Assembly (NCBI RefSeq): GCF_943736985.1
Contig: NZ_CALSFS010000021.1
Coordinates: 1 to 40,444 of the forward strand
Reading direction: 5' to 3'
Length of the DNA stretch: 40,444 nucleotides
Source of the DNA: Clostridium sp. Marseille-Q2269
GTDB taxonomy: Bacteria; Bacillota; Clostridia; Clostridiales; Clostridiaceae
Shown here: one piece after another, positions 8,600 through 17,960 of the stretch
How positions within the stretch are numbered: the stretch's first letter is position 1
Layout of the letters: each line of letters begins with the position of its first letter
Made by a program: the position numbers and the translations under genes
The notes under the pieces: generated by a model
Seen by the model: the letters and a program-made list of their open reading frames with translations, nothing else
Database searches by the model: none
Told to the model about the DNA's origin: nothing

Positions 8600-10891
8600 A
8601 TGAGTATTAAAATAAAAAAGAGAAATGGACAATATGAAGAATTACAAGTTGAGAAAACAAAAAAAATGGTTAAGCTAGCATGTGAAGGTATAGAGGGCTG
8701 TGATCCTATCGAATTGGAATTAGATTCTAGAATCCAATTTAGAGATGGAATGACTACAAAAGAAATTCAAAAAACATTGATACAAACAGCTATAGAAAAA
8801 GTTATCCAAAGTAGCAAAGATAATAATGGGAACAACATAAAAAAAACTAATGTAAATTGGCAATATGTTGCTGCAAGGCTTTTGTGTTTTGATCTATATA
8901 AGGAAGCTAAAATTAGTAGATCTTATAATAATTTTGGTTATGGTGATTATTATGAATTAGTAAAAAAGTTAGTTAAGATGAAACTTTATGGTGAATACTT
9001 AACTGAAAATTATTCTGATAAAGAAATAAAAAAATTAGCAAAATATATAAAGCCACAAAGAGATGAATTATTTAATTATGAAGGATTGAAATTATTGAAT
9101 GACAGATATTTGATAAAAGGACATAATAGAGAAATATTAGAACTTCCACAAGAACGATTTATGACTATAGCTATGCATTTAGCTATGCCTGAAGGAAATA
9201 AAAAAGTTTTTTATGCAAAACAATTTTATGATCTTTTAAGCCAGTTAAAAGTTACAGTTGCTACGCCAACTTTAGGAAATGCAGGTACACCATTCTACCA
9301 GTTAAGTAGTTGCTTTATATCTGCAGTAGGAGATAATTTGTGGTCAATTTACGATGTGAATCAAAAATTTGCTCAAGTTTCAAAACATGGTGGAGCATTA
9401 GGCATATATATGGGAAAAATAAGAGCGTTGAATAGTGAAATAAGAGGACATAAGAATGCATCTGGTGGGGTTATACCTTGGATAAGACTTTACAATGATA
9501 CTGCTGTAGCGGTAGATCAGCTTGGCAAGAGGAAAGGAGGGGCAGCCATAACTTTAGACATATGGCATAAAGATATATTTGATTTTTTAGATCTTAAAAC
9601 CAATAATGGGGATGATAGAAGAAAGGCACATGATATATTTCCTGCTGTAAGTATTCCAGATTTATTTATGGAAAGATTAGAAAATAGAGAGAGTTGGTCT
9701 TTATTTGATCCTTATATGATAAAAAAGATAATGGGATACAATTTAGAAGATAGCTTTGATGATGTAGACAATAAAGAGTTTGCCCAAAAATATGTTGAAT
9801 TGGAAAAAAATACTAGTATTCCTAGGGAAACAGTACCCGCTCTTGATATTATGAAGAGATTAATGAAAAGTGCAGTAGAAACTGGAACGCCTTTTATTTT
9901 CTTTAGAGATACTGTAAATAAAGCAAATCCCAATAAACATAAAGGCATGATATATTCTTCAAATCTTTGTCATGAAATTGCACAGAATATGAGTGAAAGC
10001 CATCTTTTAGAGGAAGAGATAGCTGATGATAATGGAGTTAAACAAGTTGTTCAAAAAGTTAAGGCTGGAGATATGGTAACTTGTAATCTAAACTCAATAA
10101 ATCTTAGTAAGGTAAAAAAAGAAGAGTTTAGTGATTGCATTCCTCTTCAGATAAGGATGTTAGATAATGTTATATCTATTAATAAGCTTCCTGTTAAGGA
10201 ATCTAGGATTACTAGTGATAAATATAGAGCTATTGGATTAGGTACAAGTGGATATCATCACTTTTTAGCAAATAATAAGATAAGATGGGAAAGTGATGAA
10301 CATATTAAAATAGCAGATGACATTTATGAAGAAATAGCTTACATAGCCATAAAGGCCTCTATGGAATTGGCTAAAGAGAAGGGTAGTTACCCTGCTTTTA
10401 AAGGTTCAGAATGGGATACAGGAAAATATTTTGAAAGAAGAGGTTATAACTCCGAAAGATGGAGAAAACTTCAAGTGTATATTAAAAAATATGGAATGAG
10501 AAATGGTTATATTACAGCTATTGCTCCTACAGGTAGCACTTCTAACATAGCTAATACAACAGCAGGAATAGATCCTGTGTTTAAAAAGTTTTTTATGGAA
10601 GAAAAGAAAGGCAGCTTTACTCCCAAAACTGCACCAGATTTAAATGAAGAAAATTTTTGGTATTATAAAGAAGCACATACTATAGATCAACAATGGAGTA
10701 TTAAAGCTTGTGCAGCTAGACAAAAACACATAGATCAAGCTCAATCCTTTAATTTATATATAAATCCAAATATGAGAGCTAAAGACATATTAAACATGTA
10801 TGTAGAATCTTGGAAACAAGGTATAAAGAGTATTTATTATATAAGAAATAAATCTTTAGAAATGGATGAATGTACAAGTTGCTCAAGCTAA
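8600..10891 (+). CDS. nrdA: ribonucleoside-diphosphate reductase, class I alpha subunit
   Basis: This is the catalytic subunit that reduces ribonucleotides to deoxyribonucleotides with a radical supplied by the beta subunit. Residues 1 to about 90 are an ATP-cone (SIKIKKRNGQYEE), implying allosteric ATP/dATP control. Active-site residues are visible: C238 in SSCFI, N455/C457/E459 in SNLCHEI, and C495 in TCNLNS. YYIRN near the C terminus carries the paired radical-transfer tyrosines, and the tail CTSC is the redox-shuttle pair. Length is 763 residues. C457 to C495 are further apart than in E. coli NrdA (439 to 462), indicating a roughly 15-residue insertion. nrdB follows 173 bases later. Confidence 0.95.
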   Translation: MSIKIKKRNGQYEELQVEKTKKMVKLACEGIEGCDPIELELDSRIQFRDGMTTKEIQKTLIQTAIEKVIQSSKDNNGNNIKKTNVNWQYVAARLLCFDLYKEAKISRSYNNFGYGDYYELVKKLVKMKLYGEYLTENYSDKEIKKLAKYIKPQRDELFNYEGLKLLNDRYLIKGHNREILELPQERFMTIAMHLAMPEGNKKVFYAKQFYDLLSQLKVTVATPTLGNAGTPFYQLSSCFISAVGDNLWSIYDVNQKFAQVSKHGGALGIYMGKIRALNSEIRGHKNASGGVIPWIRLYNDTAVAVDQLGKRKGGAAITLDIWHKDIFDFLDLKTNNGDDRRKAHDIFPAVSIPDLFMERLENRESWSLFDPYMIKKIMGYNLEDSFDDVDNKEFAQKYVELEKNTSIPRETVPALDIMKRLMKSAVETGTPFIFFRDTVNKANPNKHKGMIYSSNLCHEIAQNMSESHLLEEEIADDNGVKQVVQKVKAGDMVTCNLNSINLSKVKKEEFSDCIPLQIRMLDNVISINKLPVKESRITSDKYRAIGLGTSGYHHFLANNKIRWESDEHIKIADDIYEEIAYIAIKASMELAKEKGSYPAFKGSEWDTGKYFERRGYNSERWRKLQVYIKKYGMRNGYITAIAPTGSTSNIANTTAGIDPVFKKFFMEEKKGSFTPKTAPDLNEENFWYYKEAHTIDQQWSIKACAARQKHIDQAQSFNLYINPNMRAKDILNMYVESWKQGIKSIYYIRNKSLEMDECTSCSS

Positions 10892-10966
10892 TTATATGTT
10901 TAATGTAGCAAATAAAAAAGTTATAATTTTTCAGTAAATTTAATATAAATATTTGAAATAATAACT

Positions 10967-11004
10967 ATATAGATAATTATATTTATAAATATAATTATCT
11001 ATAT
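10967..11004. repeat. 38-nt perfect palindrome between nrdA and nrdB
   Basis: The arms 10967-10985 and 10986-11004 are exact reverse complements of 19 bases, made almost only of A/T with one G-C pair. No T run follows, so a normal terminator is unlikely. It may be an mRNA-processing or stability hairpin that sets the alpha:beta subunit ratio, or a cruciform-prone site. Confidence 0.75.
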
Positions 11005-11064
11005 TACTAATATAAAATAAGTAGATTTAGAAAACGATATGTTAAGAAAGGGGTTTTACAGTAA

Positions 11065-12093
11065 ATGTTGAAAAAAATAATATTTAACGAAAATGGTCAG
11101 CGTGGAACGGAATCAATGATAAATGGAAATACTACCAACTTAAGAGAATGGAATAGAATAAAATATAATTGGGCTAGTGATTTTTATAGAACAATGCTTA
11201 ATAATTTTTGGATACCGGAGGAAATTTCTCTTAATGAAGATGTAAAACAATTTCCTTATTTAACAGATGGAGAGAGAAATGCCTTTGATAAGATCATTTC
11301 TTTTTTAAATTTTCTTGATTCAATACAAAGTGAAAATCTCCCTAATATATCAAGATATATAACTGCTTCAGAAGTTTCTTCTTTGTTAAATATTCAAACT
11401 TTTCAAGAAGAGATACACGCACAAAGCTATTCTTACATACTAGATACAGTTACAAATCCAATTACTAGAGATAAAATATATGATCAATGGAGAGAAGATG
11501 AGCATCTTTTAGAAAGAAATAAATTTATAGCAGGCATTTATGAAGAGTTTAATGAGAATCCTGAACTCCATAATTTTTTAAAAGTAATCATGGCAAATTA
11601 TATATTAGAAGGTATATATTTTTATTCTGGATTTAGTTTTTTTTATACCTTAGCAAGACAAGGAAAGATGACTTCTACTAGCACAATTTTTAAATATATA
11701 AATAGGGATGAAATAACCCATCTTGTGCTCTTTCAAAATATAATTAAGGAGTTAAAAAATGAAAATCCTCATATATTTACAGAGCAATTAGAAGAAGAAT
11801 TTAGACAAATGATGAGAATGGGAGTAGAACATGAAATTAAATGGGGACAATATGTAACTAACAATGAAATATTAGGGCTCAATGATGAATTAATAGATAG
11901 ATATATTAAATATCTTTCAAATCTTAGGCTGGAAGCTATAGGTCTAAAAATATTATATCCTGAAGTTCATAAGCATCCTATGGAGTGGATAGATAGTTTT
12001 TCAAAATTAAATAGCACAAAAACTGATTTTTTTGAGGCGAAGGTTACAAGTTATACCAAGGCAGCAGCCTTTGATTTTGATGATCTTGATTGA
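11065..12093 (+). CDS. nrdB: ribonucleoside-diphosphate reductase, class I beta subunit
   Basis: The beta subunit holds the metal centre and tyrosyl radical used by NrdA. All expected ligands are present: D85, E115, H118 (EEIHAQSY), E182, E216 and H219 (EITHL). The radical tyrosine is Y122, at the same number as in E. coli NrdB. This makes it a tyrosyl-radical class I enzyme and not a Tyr-less variant. Which metal it uses cannot be read from sequence, and no nrdI flavodoxin gene is adjacent. Length is 342 residues. The ATG at 11065 follows AAAGGGG. Confidence 0.94.
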   Translation: MLKKIIFNENGQRGTESMINGNTTNLREWNRIKYNWASDFYRTMLNNFWIPEEISLNEDVKQFPYLTDGERNAFDKIISFLNFLDSIQSENLPNISRYITASEVSSLLNIQTFQEEIHAQSYSYILDTVTNPITRDKIYDQWREDEHLLERNKFIAGIYEEFNENPELHNFLKVIMANYILEGIYFYSGFSFFYTLARQGKMTSTSTIFKYINRDEITHLVLFQNIIKELKNENPHIFTEQLEEEFRQMMRMGVEHEIKWGQYVTNNEILGLNDELIDRYIKYLSNLRLEAIGLKILYPEVHKHPMEWIDSFSKLNSTKTDFFEAKVTSYTKAAAFDFDDLD

Positions 12094-12470
12094 TTAAATA
12101 TGTAATATTTTACTGTGCATTAGAAGTTATTTAATTTGATCCAAAGAAAAACTATAATAAGCAATGCATAACAGAAAAGCTATAGGATTAATTAAAACTG
12201 ATCTTATAGTTTTTATTTTACATATTTTAATTTTAGAGAGTTTTAATCATATTAATTATTTAATTTATGATTTATAAAAAATATATATTTAAATTTGGTA
12301 TAAATATCTTATTTTCCCTATTATTATAAAAAAATAGACATAAAATTCTAAAAATATGTTTTAAATTTATATTTTCTAATATATAATGGATATAGTAAAA
12401 AATAATGGAGTAAAATTTAGTTTAATGTGTAATAAAATACATATTTTTACAATGAAGAGGGGGAAAATAA
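12094..12470. other. intergenic gap between nrdB and the chemoreceptor gene
   Basis: The 377-base gap begins with the nrdB terminator and is otherwise A/T-rich. I find no convincing sigma-D (motility) promoter before the chemoreceptor and no further structure. Confidence 0.4.
12180..12220 (+). terminator. terminator after nrdB
   Basis: CTATAGGAT (12180-12188) pairs with ATCTTATAG (12201-12209, one G-U pair), followed by TTTTTATTTTA. Confidence 0.75.
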
Positions 12471-14531
12471 ATGAAAGTTAAAAATATTATTCAAAAGAGC
12501 ATTTTTGCTAAAATGATGCTTTATATTCTTACAGCTGTACTTTTTGTATTTTTGACTTCCGGGATTTTTTTGGGGTTGAAAATTAAGAATATTGTGACTA
12601 AAATGAATTACGAAAATTTGGTTACGGAAGCTAGGGCTGCGTCTAATCAAAGTAATGAAATGTTTAAAAAAAGTGAAGTTTTAGTAAAACAAATGGCTAC
12701 AAATCAAGATATTATAAAATTAATGAAGGGCGCAAAAACTAAGGATAAAGTGAAAAGTCATCCTGATTATAAGGATGTAATAAGTTCTCTACAACAAATA
12801 AAAAATACAGACAAAAATCTTCAATTAGTATGGGTTGGGTTAGAGGATGCTAGTTATTTAGTTTCACAAGATGAGGTTGCCTCCAATAAGGAGTGGATTA
12901 TTAAAGAAAGACCTTGGTATGAAGAAGCTTCAAAATTAAAATCTGATGAGGTACTTTATACAGAACCATATATGGATTCAGTAACAGGAAAAATGGTAAT
13001 CAGTGTTATAAAGATAGTACAGGATGAAAAAGGGAAAAAATTAGGTGTAGTAGCAGTAGATATGCTCCTTGATGAATTACCTAAAATTATGGAAAAATAT
13101 AAAATAGGTAAAACTGGATTTGTATTTTTAATCAGTAAAAAGGGAGAATTAGTTTATCACCCTGTAAAGGAAATGATTTTAAAAAATAATATGACAAAAG
13201 AACAAGGTGGAATGGATGAAATAGGAACAAATATGATGGCCCAAAAACAAGGCACAGGAAAGTATTCCTATAAAGATACTCATAAATATGTAGGGTATTA
13301 TCCTATAGAGTCTAATAAGTGGTCTGTGGCTGCAGTAATAGATGAAAATGAATTTAATGAAAAGATCTGTGATATAACAAGAATTTTTGTTATTTGTTAT
13401 GTATTAGGAGCAGCTATTATTGCTATGTTAATTTTCTTAGTAGGAAAAGCTATAGTAAATCCTATAAAAAGTCTTGAAAAATATGGTGATAAAATGGCAG
13501 ATTTAGATTTTACAGAAGATGTATCCAAAGAATTAGTTAAAAGAGAAGATGAAATTGGATTATTGGCAAAAGCTTTTGATAATATTGTAGTAAATTTAAG
13601 AGATTTTGCTAAAAAAACATTGGAAAGTGCAGAGCAAGTGGCAGCATCCTCAGAGGAGCTTACAGCCACTAGTCAACAGACTGCAAAAGCGGCTAATGAA
13701 ATTACAAAAACTATAGAAGAAATGGCTAATTCTTCAGAAGATCAGGCAAGGCAAACAGAAAGTGGTGCCACAAATGTAAACATGCTTGGAGAGACAATTT
13801 ACAAAAATCAGCAAATGATGGACGATCTAAATGATGCAATAGAAAAGGTAGATACTTTAAAAGAAGAAGGGGTAACTACTTTAAAGGAATTGGTAGAGCA
13901 AACTATGGATAGCCAAAGGATATCAAAAGAAGTATATAAAGTTATTATGGATAGCAGTAACAGTGCAGAAAAAATTAAAAATGCTAGTGAAATGATAAAG
14001 AGTATTGCCTCTGAAACTAATCTTTTAGCTTTAAATGCGGCTATTGAAGCAGCTAGAGCAGGAGAGTCAGGAAAAGGTTTTGCAGTAGTAGCAGATGAAA
14101 TAAGAAAATTAGCAGAGCAATCAAATGCTTTTACTGATGAAATTTCTTTAGTAATTAATGAATTATCAATTCAGACAGAAAAAGCAGTTCAGAGTATGGA
14201 AGTTTCTAGTACCAATACAAAAGAACAAACTAAGCGTGTAGATAATACAAATTCAAAATTTGAAGGAATCTCTGTAGCTATAGATGAAATGAAAAAAGTT
14301 GTACAAATAGTGAATGAATCAGGAAAGGATATGGAAAATAAAAAGAATGAAATAATTTCAGTAATTGAAAACTTATCTGCTATTTCCGAGGAAAATGCAG
14401 CAGGAACAGAAGAAACTGTAGCTGCAGTAGAAGAGCAAACCGCTTCTATTTCAGAATTAGCTAATGCTAGCGAGGAATTAGCAAAGTTATCAGAAGATAT
14501 GCAAGAAAGTGTTTCAAAGTTTAAATATTAG
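12471..14531 (+). CDS. methyl-accepting chemotaxis protein with dCache-type sensor
   Basis: This transmembrane chemoreceptor signals to CheA/CheW. The layout is standard: membrane segment 1 near residues 15-37, an extracellular dCache-like sensor around 40-295 (with PWYEEASK and [15 protein letters not shown]), membrane segment 2 near 304-325, a HAMP linker to about 375, then a long helical cytoplasmic domain. The signalling tip is the highly conserved hairpin near residue 515 ([17 protein letters not shown]). The sensor's ligand cannot be read. The gene stands alone, with no che genes nearby, and starts at an ATG after GAAGAGGGGG. Confidence 0.93.
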   Translation: MKVKNIIQKSIFAKMMLYILTAVLFVFLTSGIFLGLKIKNIVTKMNYENLVTEARAASNQSNEMFKKSEVLVKQMATNQDIIKLMKGAKTKDKVKSHPDYKDVISSLQQIKNTDKNLQLVWVGLEDASYLVSQDEVASNKEWIIKERPWYEEASKLKSDEVLYTEPYMDSVTGKMVISVIKIVQDEKGKKLGVVAVDMLLDELPKIMEKYKIGKTGFVFLISKKGELVYHPVKEMILKNNMTKEQGGMDEIGTNMMAQKQGTGKYSYKDTHKYVGYYPIESNKWSVAAVIDENEFNEKICDITRIFVICYVLGAAIIAMLIFLVGKAIVNPIKSLEKYGDKMADLDFTEDVSKELVKREDEIGLLAKAFDNIVVNLRDFAKKTLESAEQVAASSEELTATSQQTAKAANEITKTIEEMANSSEDQARQTESGATNVNMLGETIYKNQQMMDDLNDAIEKVDTLKEEGVTTLKELVEQTMDSQRISKEVYKVIMDSSNSAEKIKNASEMIKSIASETNLLALNAAIEAARAGESGKGFAVVADEIRKLAEQSNAFTDEISLVINELSIQTEKAVQSMEVSSTNTKEQTKRVDNTNSKFEGISVAIDEMKKVVQIVNESGKDMENKKNEIISVIENLSAISEENAAGTEETVAAVEEQTASISELANASEELAKLSEDMQESVSKFKY

Positions 14532-14544
14532 ATGTTTTTAAATT

Positions 14545-14572
14545 AGTGCCTTAATAGGCACTGATTTTTTTA
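14545..14572 (+). terminator. terminator after the chemoreceptor gene
   Basis: AGTGCC (14545-14550), loop TTAATA, GGCACT (14557-14562), then GATTTTTTTATTT. Confidence 0.8.
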
Positions 14573-14585
14573 TTTATAATATATA

Positions 14586-14630
14586 TGGTATAATAAAAAA
14601 ACATTACATAATTAATTTTTATGGTATAAT
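14586..14630 (+). promoter_or_regulatory. two tandem extended -10 boxes
   Basis: TGGTATAAT occurs at 14586-14594 and again at 14622-14630, each inside ATGGTATAAT. Both match the extended -10 pattern TGnTATAAT. They lie about 200 bases before the 3D-domain protein and are its best promoter candidates; this implies a long leader. Confidence 0.5.
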
Positions 14631-14827
14631 GTAAAGATAATTTTAATAAATAATAGAATAATATTTAATTTATGGTTAGGTTTTCTTATTTTTAAATTTA
14701 GTCAAATATACCCATATACTTTACAAAAAGCATATATATATTATAAAATGAGAAGTATTAAACTTTAAAAGTATAAGGCAAATAAAGAATGTATAGATTT
14801 ACACACAAATTATAGGAGCGTGATAAA

Positions 14828-15844
14828 TTGAGTAAAAAGATGTTATCCTTTATTATAATGCTAACCTTAATTTTAAGTACAGGCAGTAATGTTTTAGCTG
14901 CGCCATCAGTTAAGGAGTCAAATAATTTAAAGGAAACTAGAGAACAAAAGAAGGAAATACAGCAAAGAGTTGGGAAAATGGACAGTGAAATTGACAATGT
15001 AATAGATGAAATAGATAAAAATAAACAGCTTATGAATAAAATTGATAAGGAAATCAAAGATACAGAAAGTAAATTAGCTGAAGTAAAAAAGAATGTGAAA
15101 ACAAAAGAAGATTTATTTGCCAAAAGAGTAAGAGCTATGTATATAAGTGGTGGTGATAGCTACTTAAATATAATTTTAGCATCAAAAGATTTAGGCGATT
15201 TTATGTCAAGAATAGATATAGTTTCAAAAATAATGAATTTTGATAAAAATGTTGTTACTAAATTAAAAGCAGAAAAAGAATCTATAGCAAAACAGAAAGA
15301 AAACCTAAATGAAGAGAATAATAAATTAGCAGAATTAAAGAAAAATAATCAAGAAAAATTAGCAAGACTAAATACAAGTATACAAGAAGAAAAATTGGTA
15401 CTTAATAAAGTAACAGAAAAAGAAAATCAAATAGTAGCTGATGAGGCTGAAAAAGCTAGACAAGCTGAAGAAAATACTAGAAAAGCCAGAGAAGTAGCAG
15501 TTAATAATAGTAATAGTTCACAGGGAGAGACTTTATCTCGTGGTGGGTCAATTTCTGGATCTTTTTCAAAAACATTAACAATGGTAGCAACTGCTTATGC
15601 AGGAGATGGTATAACCGCTTCTGGAAATCCTACAGTTAGAAATCCAAATGGATACAGCACCATAGCAGTAGACCCTAGGGTAATAGCTCCTGGGACTAAA
15701 GTTTATGTAGAAGGTTATGGTTATGCAGTAGCAGATGATACTGGAGGAGCTATTAAAGGAAACAGAATAGATTTATTTATGCACTCAGAGGCTGAATGTA
15801 ATAGCTGGGGTGTAAGAACTGTGACAGTTCATATAATAGGGTAA
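14828..15844 (+). CDS. secreted coiled-coil protein with C-terminal 3D (peptidoglycan-active) domain
   Basis: The signal peptide is clear (SKKMLSFIIMLTLILS, cleavage likely after VLAA near residue 24). Residues 30-235 form a long charged coiled coil like the PcsB/FtsEX-effector type. After a Ser/Gly linker, residues 255-338 are a 3D domain, named for three conserved aspartates, seen in VDPRVIAPGT, ADDTGGAIKG and NRIDLFM. The 3D fold is the catalytic domain of MltA-like lytic transglycosylases and of YocH/Rpf-like wall proteins. Start is a TTG with AGGAG 9 bases upstream. A role in wall remodelling outside the cell is inferred. Confidence 0.88.
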   Translation: MSKKMLSFIIMLTLILSTGSNVLAAPSVKESNNLKETREQKKEIQQRVGKMDSEIDNVIDEIDKNKQLMNKIDKEIKDTESKLAEVKKNVKTKEDLFAKRVRAMYISGGDSYLNIILASKDLGDFMSRIDIVSKIMNFDKNVVTKLKAEKESIAKQKENLNEENNKLAELKKNNQEKLARLNTSIQEEKLVLNKVTEKENQIVADEAEKARQAEENTRKAREVAVNNSNSSQGETLSRGGSISGSFSKTLTMVATAYAGDGITASGNPTVRNPNGYSTIAVDPRVIAPGTKVYVEGYGYAVADDTGGAIKGNRIDLFMHSEAECNSWGVRTVTVHIIG

Positions 15845-15991
15845 TAAAATATATATTTTTAAATAAATAGCATTTTAAAAGATAATTTTGTATGTAATAA
15901 CAATAAAATTAATTTATAAAAAATAGTTTTATTAAAAGAATTGAGCTTTAGTAATAGATTTATAATGTAAAATATTTAATTTTATAAGATT

Positions 15992-16050
15992 ATACCCTGT
16001 AGCGTAGAGGAATGAAGAGAAACTACACTATAGGGTATATTTTGTTTTTA
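15992..16050 (+). terminator. terminator after the 3D-domain protein gene
   Basis: ATACCCTGTAGCGTAG (15992-16007) pairs with CTACACTATAGGGTAT (16023-16038) with one mismatch and one G-U pair, followed by ATTTTGTTTTT. Confidence 0.8.
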
Positions 16051-16092
16051 AAAATTAAATATGTTAATTAGAAAGTATATTTGCATACTGTT

Positions 16093-16146
16093 AAAATAAA
16101 GTTAAAGCACTTACATAAGAAAAAATAAAGTTGAAAAACTTACATA
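16093..16146 (+). repeat. tandem 25-nt direct repeat just before a ribosome site
   Basis: Two copies (16093-16117 and 16122-16146) differ at 3 of 25 positions. Each begins AAAATAAAGTT and ends ACTTACATA or CACTTACATA, and they start 29 bases apart. The second copy runs directly into GGAGG of the next gene. Confidence 0.7.
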
Positions 16147-16157
16147 GGAGGAAATAG

Positions 16158-16628
16158 ATGGGATATAATATTATAGATCTTATAGATAGATCTATAGATA
16201 CAGGAAACAATATTATTAAAATATATATTGATATGAATAAACAATATGATGATACTAATCCCTTCAGTATATTTTCTAAGATATTTATGAAATATGAAAA
16301 GGAAAAGATAAGTTATTATAATTTTCTTAAGACAACTTTGAAAAAGGAAAAAATGAAAGATATTGATATATATACATATGATAAAATATCTTCTTTAATT
16401 GCCCAGTTTAATAATAAGATCTTAATAAAGTGCCATAAGGATAAAACCATAAAAGAATTTATAGAATACATATTAGATATTAATAAGGATATAAGAGCAT
16501 TATTTATAGATATAAGAGGAAGAATGATACAAAAAAATGGAGATGGAGATAGCTATGAATATGAAGTGTTAACTAATATAATAAAAATGGAAGAAAAATA
16601 CATAAGGGATTTAGAACAAGTTATGTAA
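16158..16628 (+). CDS. helical protein of unknown function
   Basis: I do not recognise the family. The 156-residue product has no signal or membrane segment and is predicted by eye to be almost all helix. The C-terminal MEEKYIRDLE recalls the last helix of ferritin-like bundles, but the usual pattern of Glu and His metal ligands is not evident, so this is only a structural hint. A strong AGGAGG precedes the ATG. It stands alone between terminators, behind a 25-nt direct repeat. Confidence 0.65.
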   Translation: MGYNIIDLIDRSIDTGNNIIKIYIDMNKQYDDTNPFSIFSKIFMKYEKEKISYYNFLKTTLKKEKMKDIDIYTYDKISSLIAQFNNKILIKCHKDKTIKEFIEYILDINKDIRALFIDIRGRMIQKNGDGDSYEYEVLTNIIKMEEKYIRDLEQVM

Positions 16629-16670
16629 AAATAAAATTTTAACATAAGAGAATGTAAATATACATAAAAA

Positions 16671-16718
16671 TTAGGGGTAAATCATTAAATTTATAGTTGT
16701 TTAATGATTTACCCCTAA
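16671..16718. terminator. bidirectional terminator, 19-bp perfect stem
   Basis: The arms 16671-16689 and 16700-16718 (TTAGGGGTAAATCATTAAA and its exact complement) form the stem. On the minus strand it is followed by TTTTTATG. It separates two converging genes. Confidence 0.88.
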
Positions 16719-16830
16719 TTTACTCTCATTTACATTAGTGTTAATCATCTTTTCGTGTAATTGCTATGGATTTATTATTATCGTAAATATATAGTAATTG
16801 TGCTTTTAGATGCTCTAGGTCATTCTTGTA

Positions 16831-17472
16831 TTAATTTATAGCATTTTTAGGACATATATTTACGCATTTTCCACATTGTATACAATCCGGATGGCTAATG
16901 GTGTTGTTTTTGTAATTATAAGGAACTATGCCCATAGGGCAAGTTTTTTTGCAAAGTTTACAAGAAATACAATTTGAATATACAGCTAGTTTTTTGCTAT
17001 CTCTTTTAAAATAAGATATTAAAGATGAGATACTTCCCATTGGACAAAAATTACACCAAGTTCTGTTGTTATAAAAAAAGCTTAGTATTATACCAACAAA
17101 TGTTGTAATTACAATCATTCTATAAAAAACCATGCCTATGCCCATAATATCTCCCCAATTTTTATATATTCCACTTCCAAACATATAAAACATAAATATA
17201 ATAACTAATAGTCTGAAAAATTTTGATTTAAGAAATTTAGGAACATTGTTATGATTGCTAAATTTATATAGAACATTATCAAAGAAACTACCACGTGGAC
17301 AAATATTTCCACACCAAAACCTTCCTTTACCTAAGATTGCAAGTAAAATAGGTCCAATCATACAAATAATAGCTATTAGAGCTATTTTAGGGTTGAATAA
17401 TCCTACAACTATAAAAAATATAAGAATAATATAACCATATTTTTTACAAAGATTTAAAAAAGAAGAACTCAT
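16831..17472 (-). CDS. membrane polyferredoxin (NapH/NosR/CcoG-like 4Fe-4S protein)
   Basis: An electron-transfer protein in the membrane with four or more helices. Two CxxxCP/CxxCP motifs follow membrane segments (WCGNICPRG, C54/C58; WCNFCPMG, C140/C143), as in NapH- and NosR-like proteins. The C terminus carries two [4Fe-4S] motifs: C168, C171, C174, C178 and C197, C200, C203, C207. Its redox partner is unknown; no nitrate or nitrous oxide reductase gene is nearby. The ATG follows GAGGTGAT. A sigma-A promoter and a CsoR/CstR-type palindrome lie just upstream, so it may respond to copper or to reactive sulfur. Confidence 0.85.
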   Translation of the reverse strand: MSSSFLNLCKKYGYIILIFFIVVGLFNPKIALIAIICMIGPILLAILGKGRFWCGNICPRGSFFDNVLYKFSNHNNVPKFLKSKFFRLLVIIFMFYMFGSGIYKNWGDIMGIGMVFYRMIVITTFVGIILSFFYNNRTWCNFCPMGSISSLISYFKRDSKKLAVYSNCISCKLCKKTCPMGIVPYNYKNNTISHPDCIQCGKCVNICPKNAIN

Positions 17473-17493
17473 TAGATCACCTCATAAAAATGA

Positions 17494-17516
17494 TATATAC
17501 CCAATAGGGGTATATA
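17494..17516 (-). promoter_or_regulatory. CsoR/CstR-family-like operator
   Basis: The arms TATATACCC (17494-17502) and GGGTATATA (17508-17516) are perfect complements around 5 bases. On the minus strand the core reads ATACCCCTATTGGGTAT, matching the Firmicute CsoR/CstR pattern of ATACCC facing GGGTAT. It lies directly downstream of the -10, where a bound repressor would block initiation. Confidence 0.68.
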
Positions 17517-17519
17517 AAG

Positions 17520-17548
17520 ATTTTATTATATTACAAAATCTATGTCAA
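17520..17548 (-). promoter_or_regulatory. sigma-A promoter of the polyferredoxin gene
   Basis: On the minus strand a perfect TTGACA (17548-17543), a 17-base spacer, and TAAAAT (17525-17520). The start point would fall within or beside the operator at 17494-17516. Confidence 0.8.
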
Positions 17549-17851
17549 TAAAATATATTAAAAAAATAATTTAAATATAACATAATTTGTTTATTATATT
17601 TTTAAAAGATGATAGTTTGACATAAGTATAAATAATATACTGTAGCAAAAAAACTTTAATATTACATATAAATCTTTCATATAGGATAAATTACTATTTA
17701 AAAATATAAAGTATTAAAATCGTATATAAGTATTGAAATCCATGTGATGGATAATGAAATTACTTTTTTAGTATTTAAAGTATATTAATTTAATAGTTGT
17801 CTAATATAACACATTACAAATAATTAATATAACATTTGTTCAGAGAATATG

Positions 17852-17880
17852 TTGAAATAATACCCAATATATGTTAATAT
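17852..17880 (+). promoter_or_regulatory. candidate promoter of the universal stress protein gene
   Basis: TTGAAA (17852-17857), 17 bases, TAATAT (17875-17880). The -10 lies inside the first Rex-like box. Confidence 0.5.
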
Positions 17881-17911
17881 AATAACAAAGATATTGTTAA
17901 TAAAATAACAA
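17871..17911 (+). promoter_or_regulatory. two tandem Rex-like operators
   Basis: TTGTTAA-TAAA-ATAACAA (17894-17911) differs at one base from the clostridial Rex consensus TTGTTAA-N4-TTAACAA. ATGTTAA-TATA-ATAACAA (17871-17888) differs at two. Their starts are 23 bases apart. Rex is a repressor released by high NADH/NAD+. A-rich sequence makes chance matches easier, so two copies in place matter. Confidence 0.6.
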
Positions 17912-17960
17912 ATAACTTTCATCTAAAAATATATTATTATAAATAAAGAGGTGTATTTGT

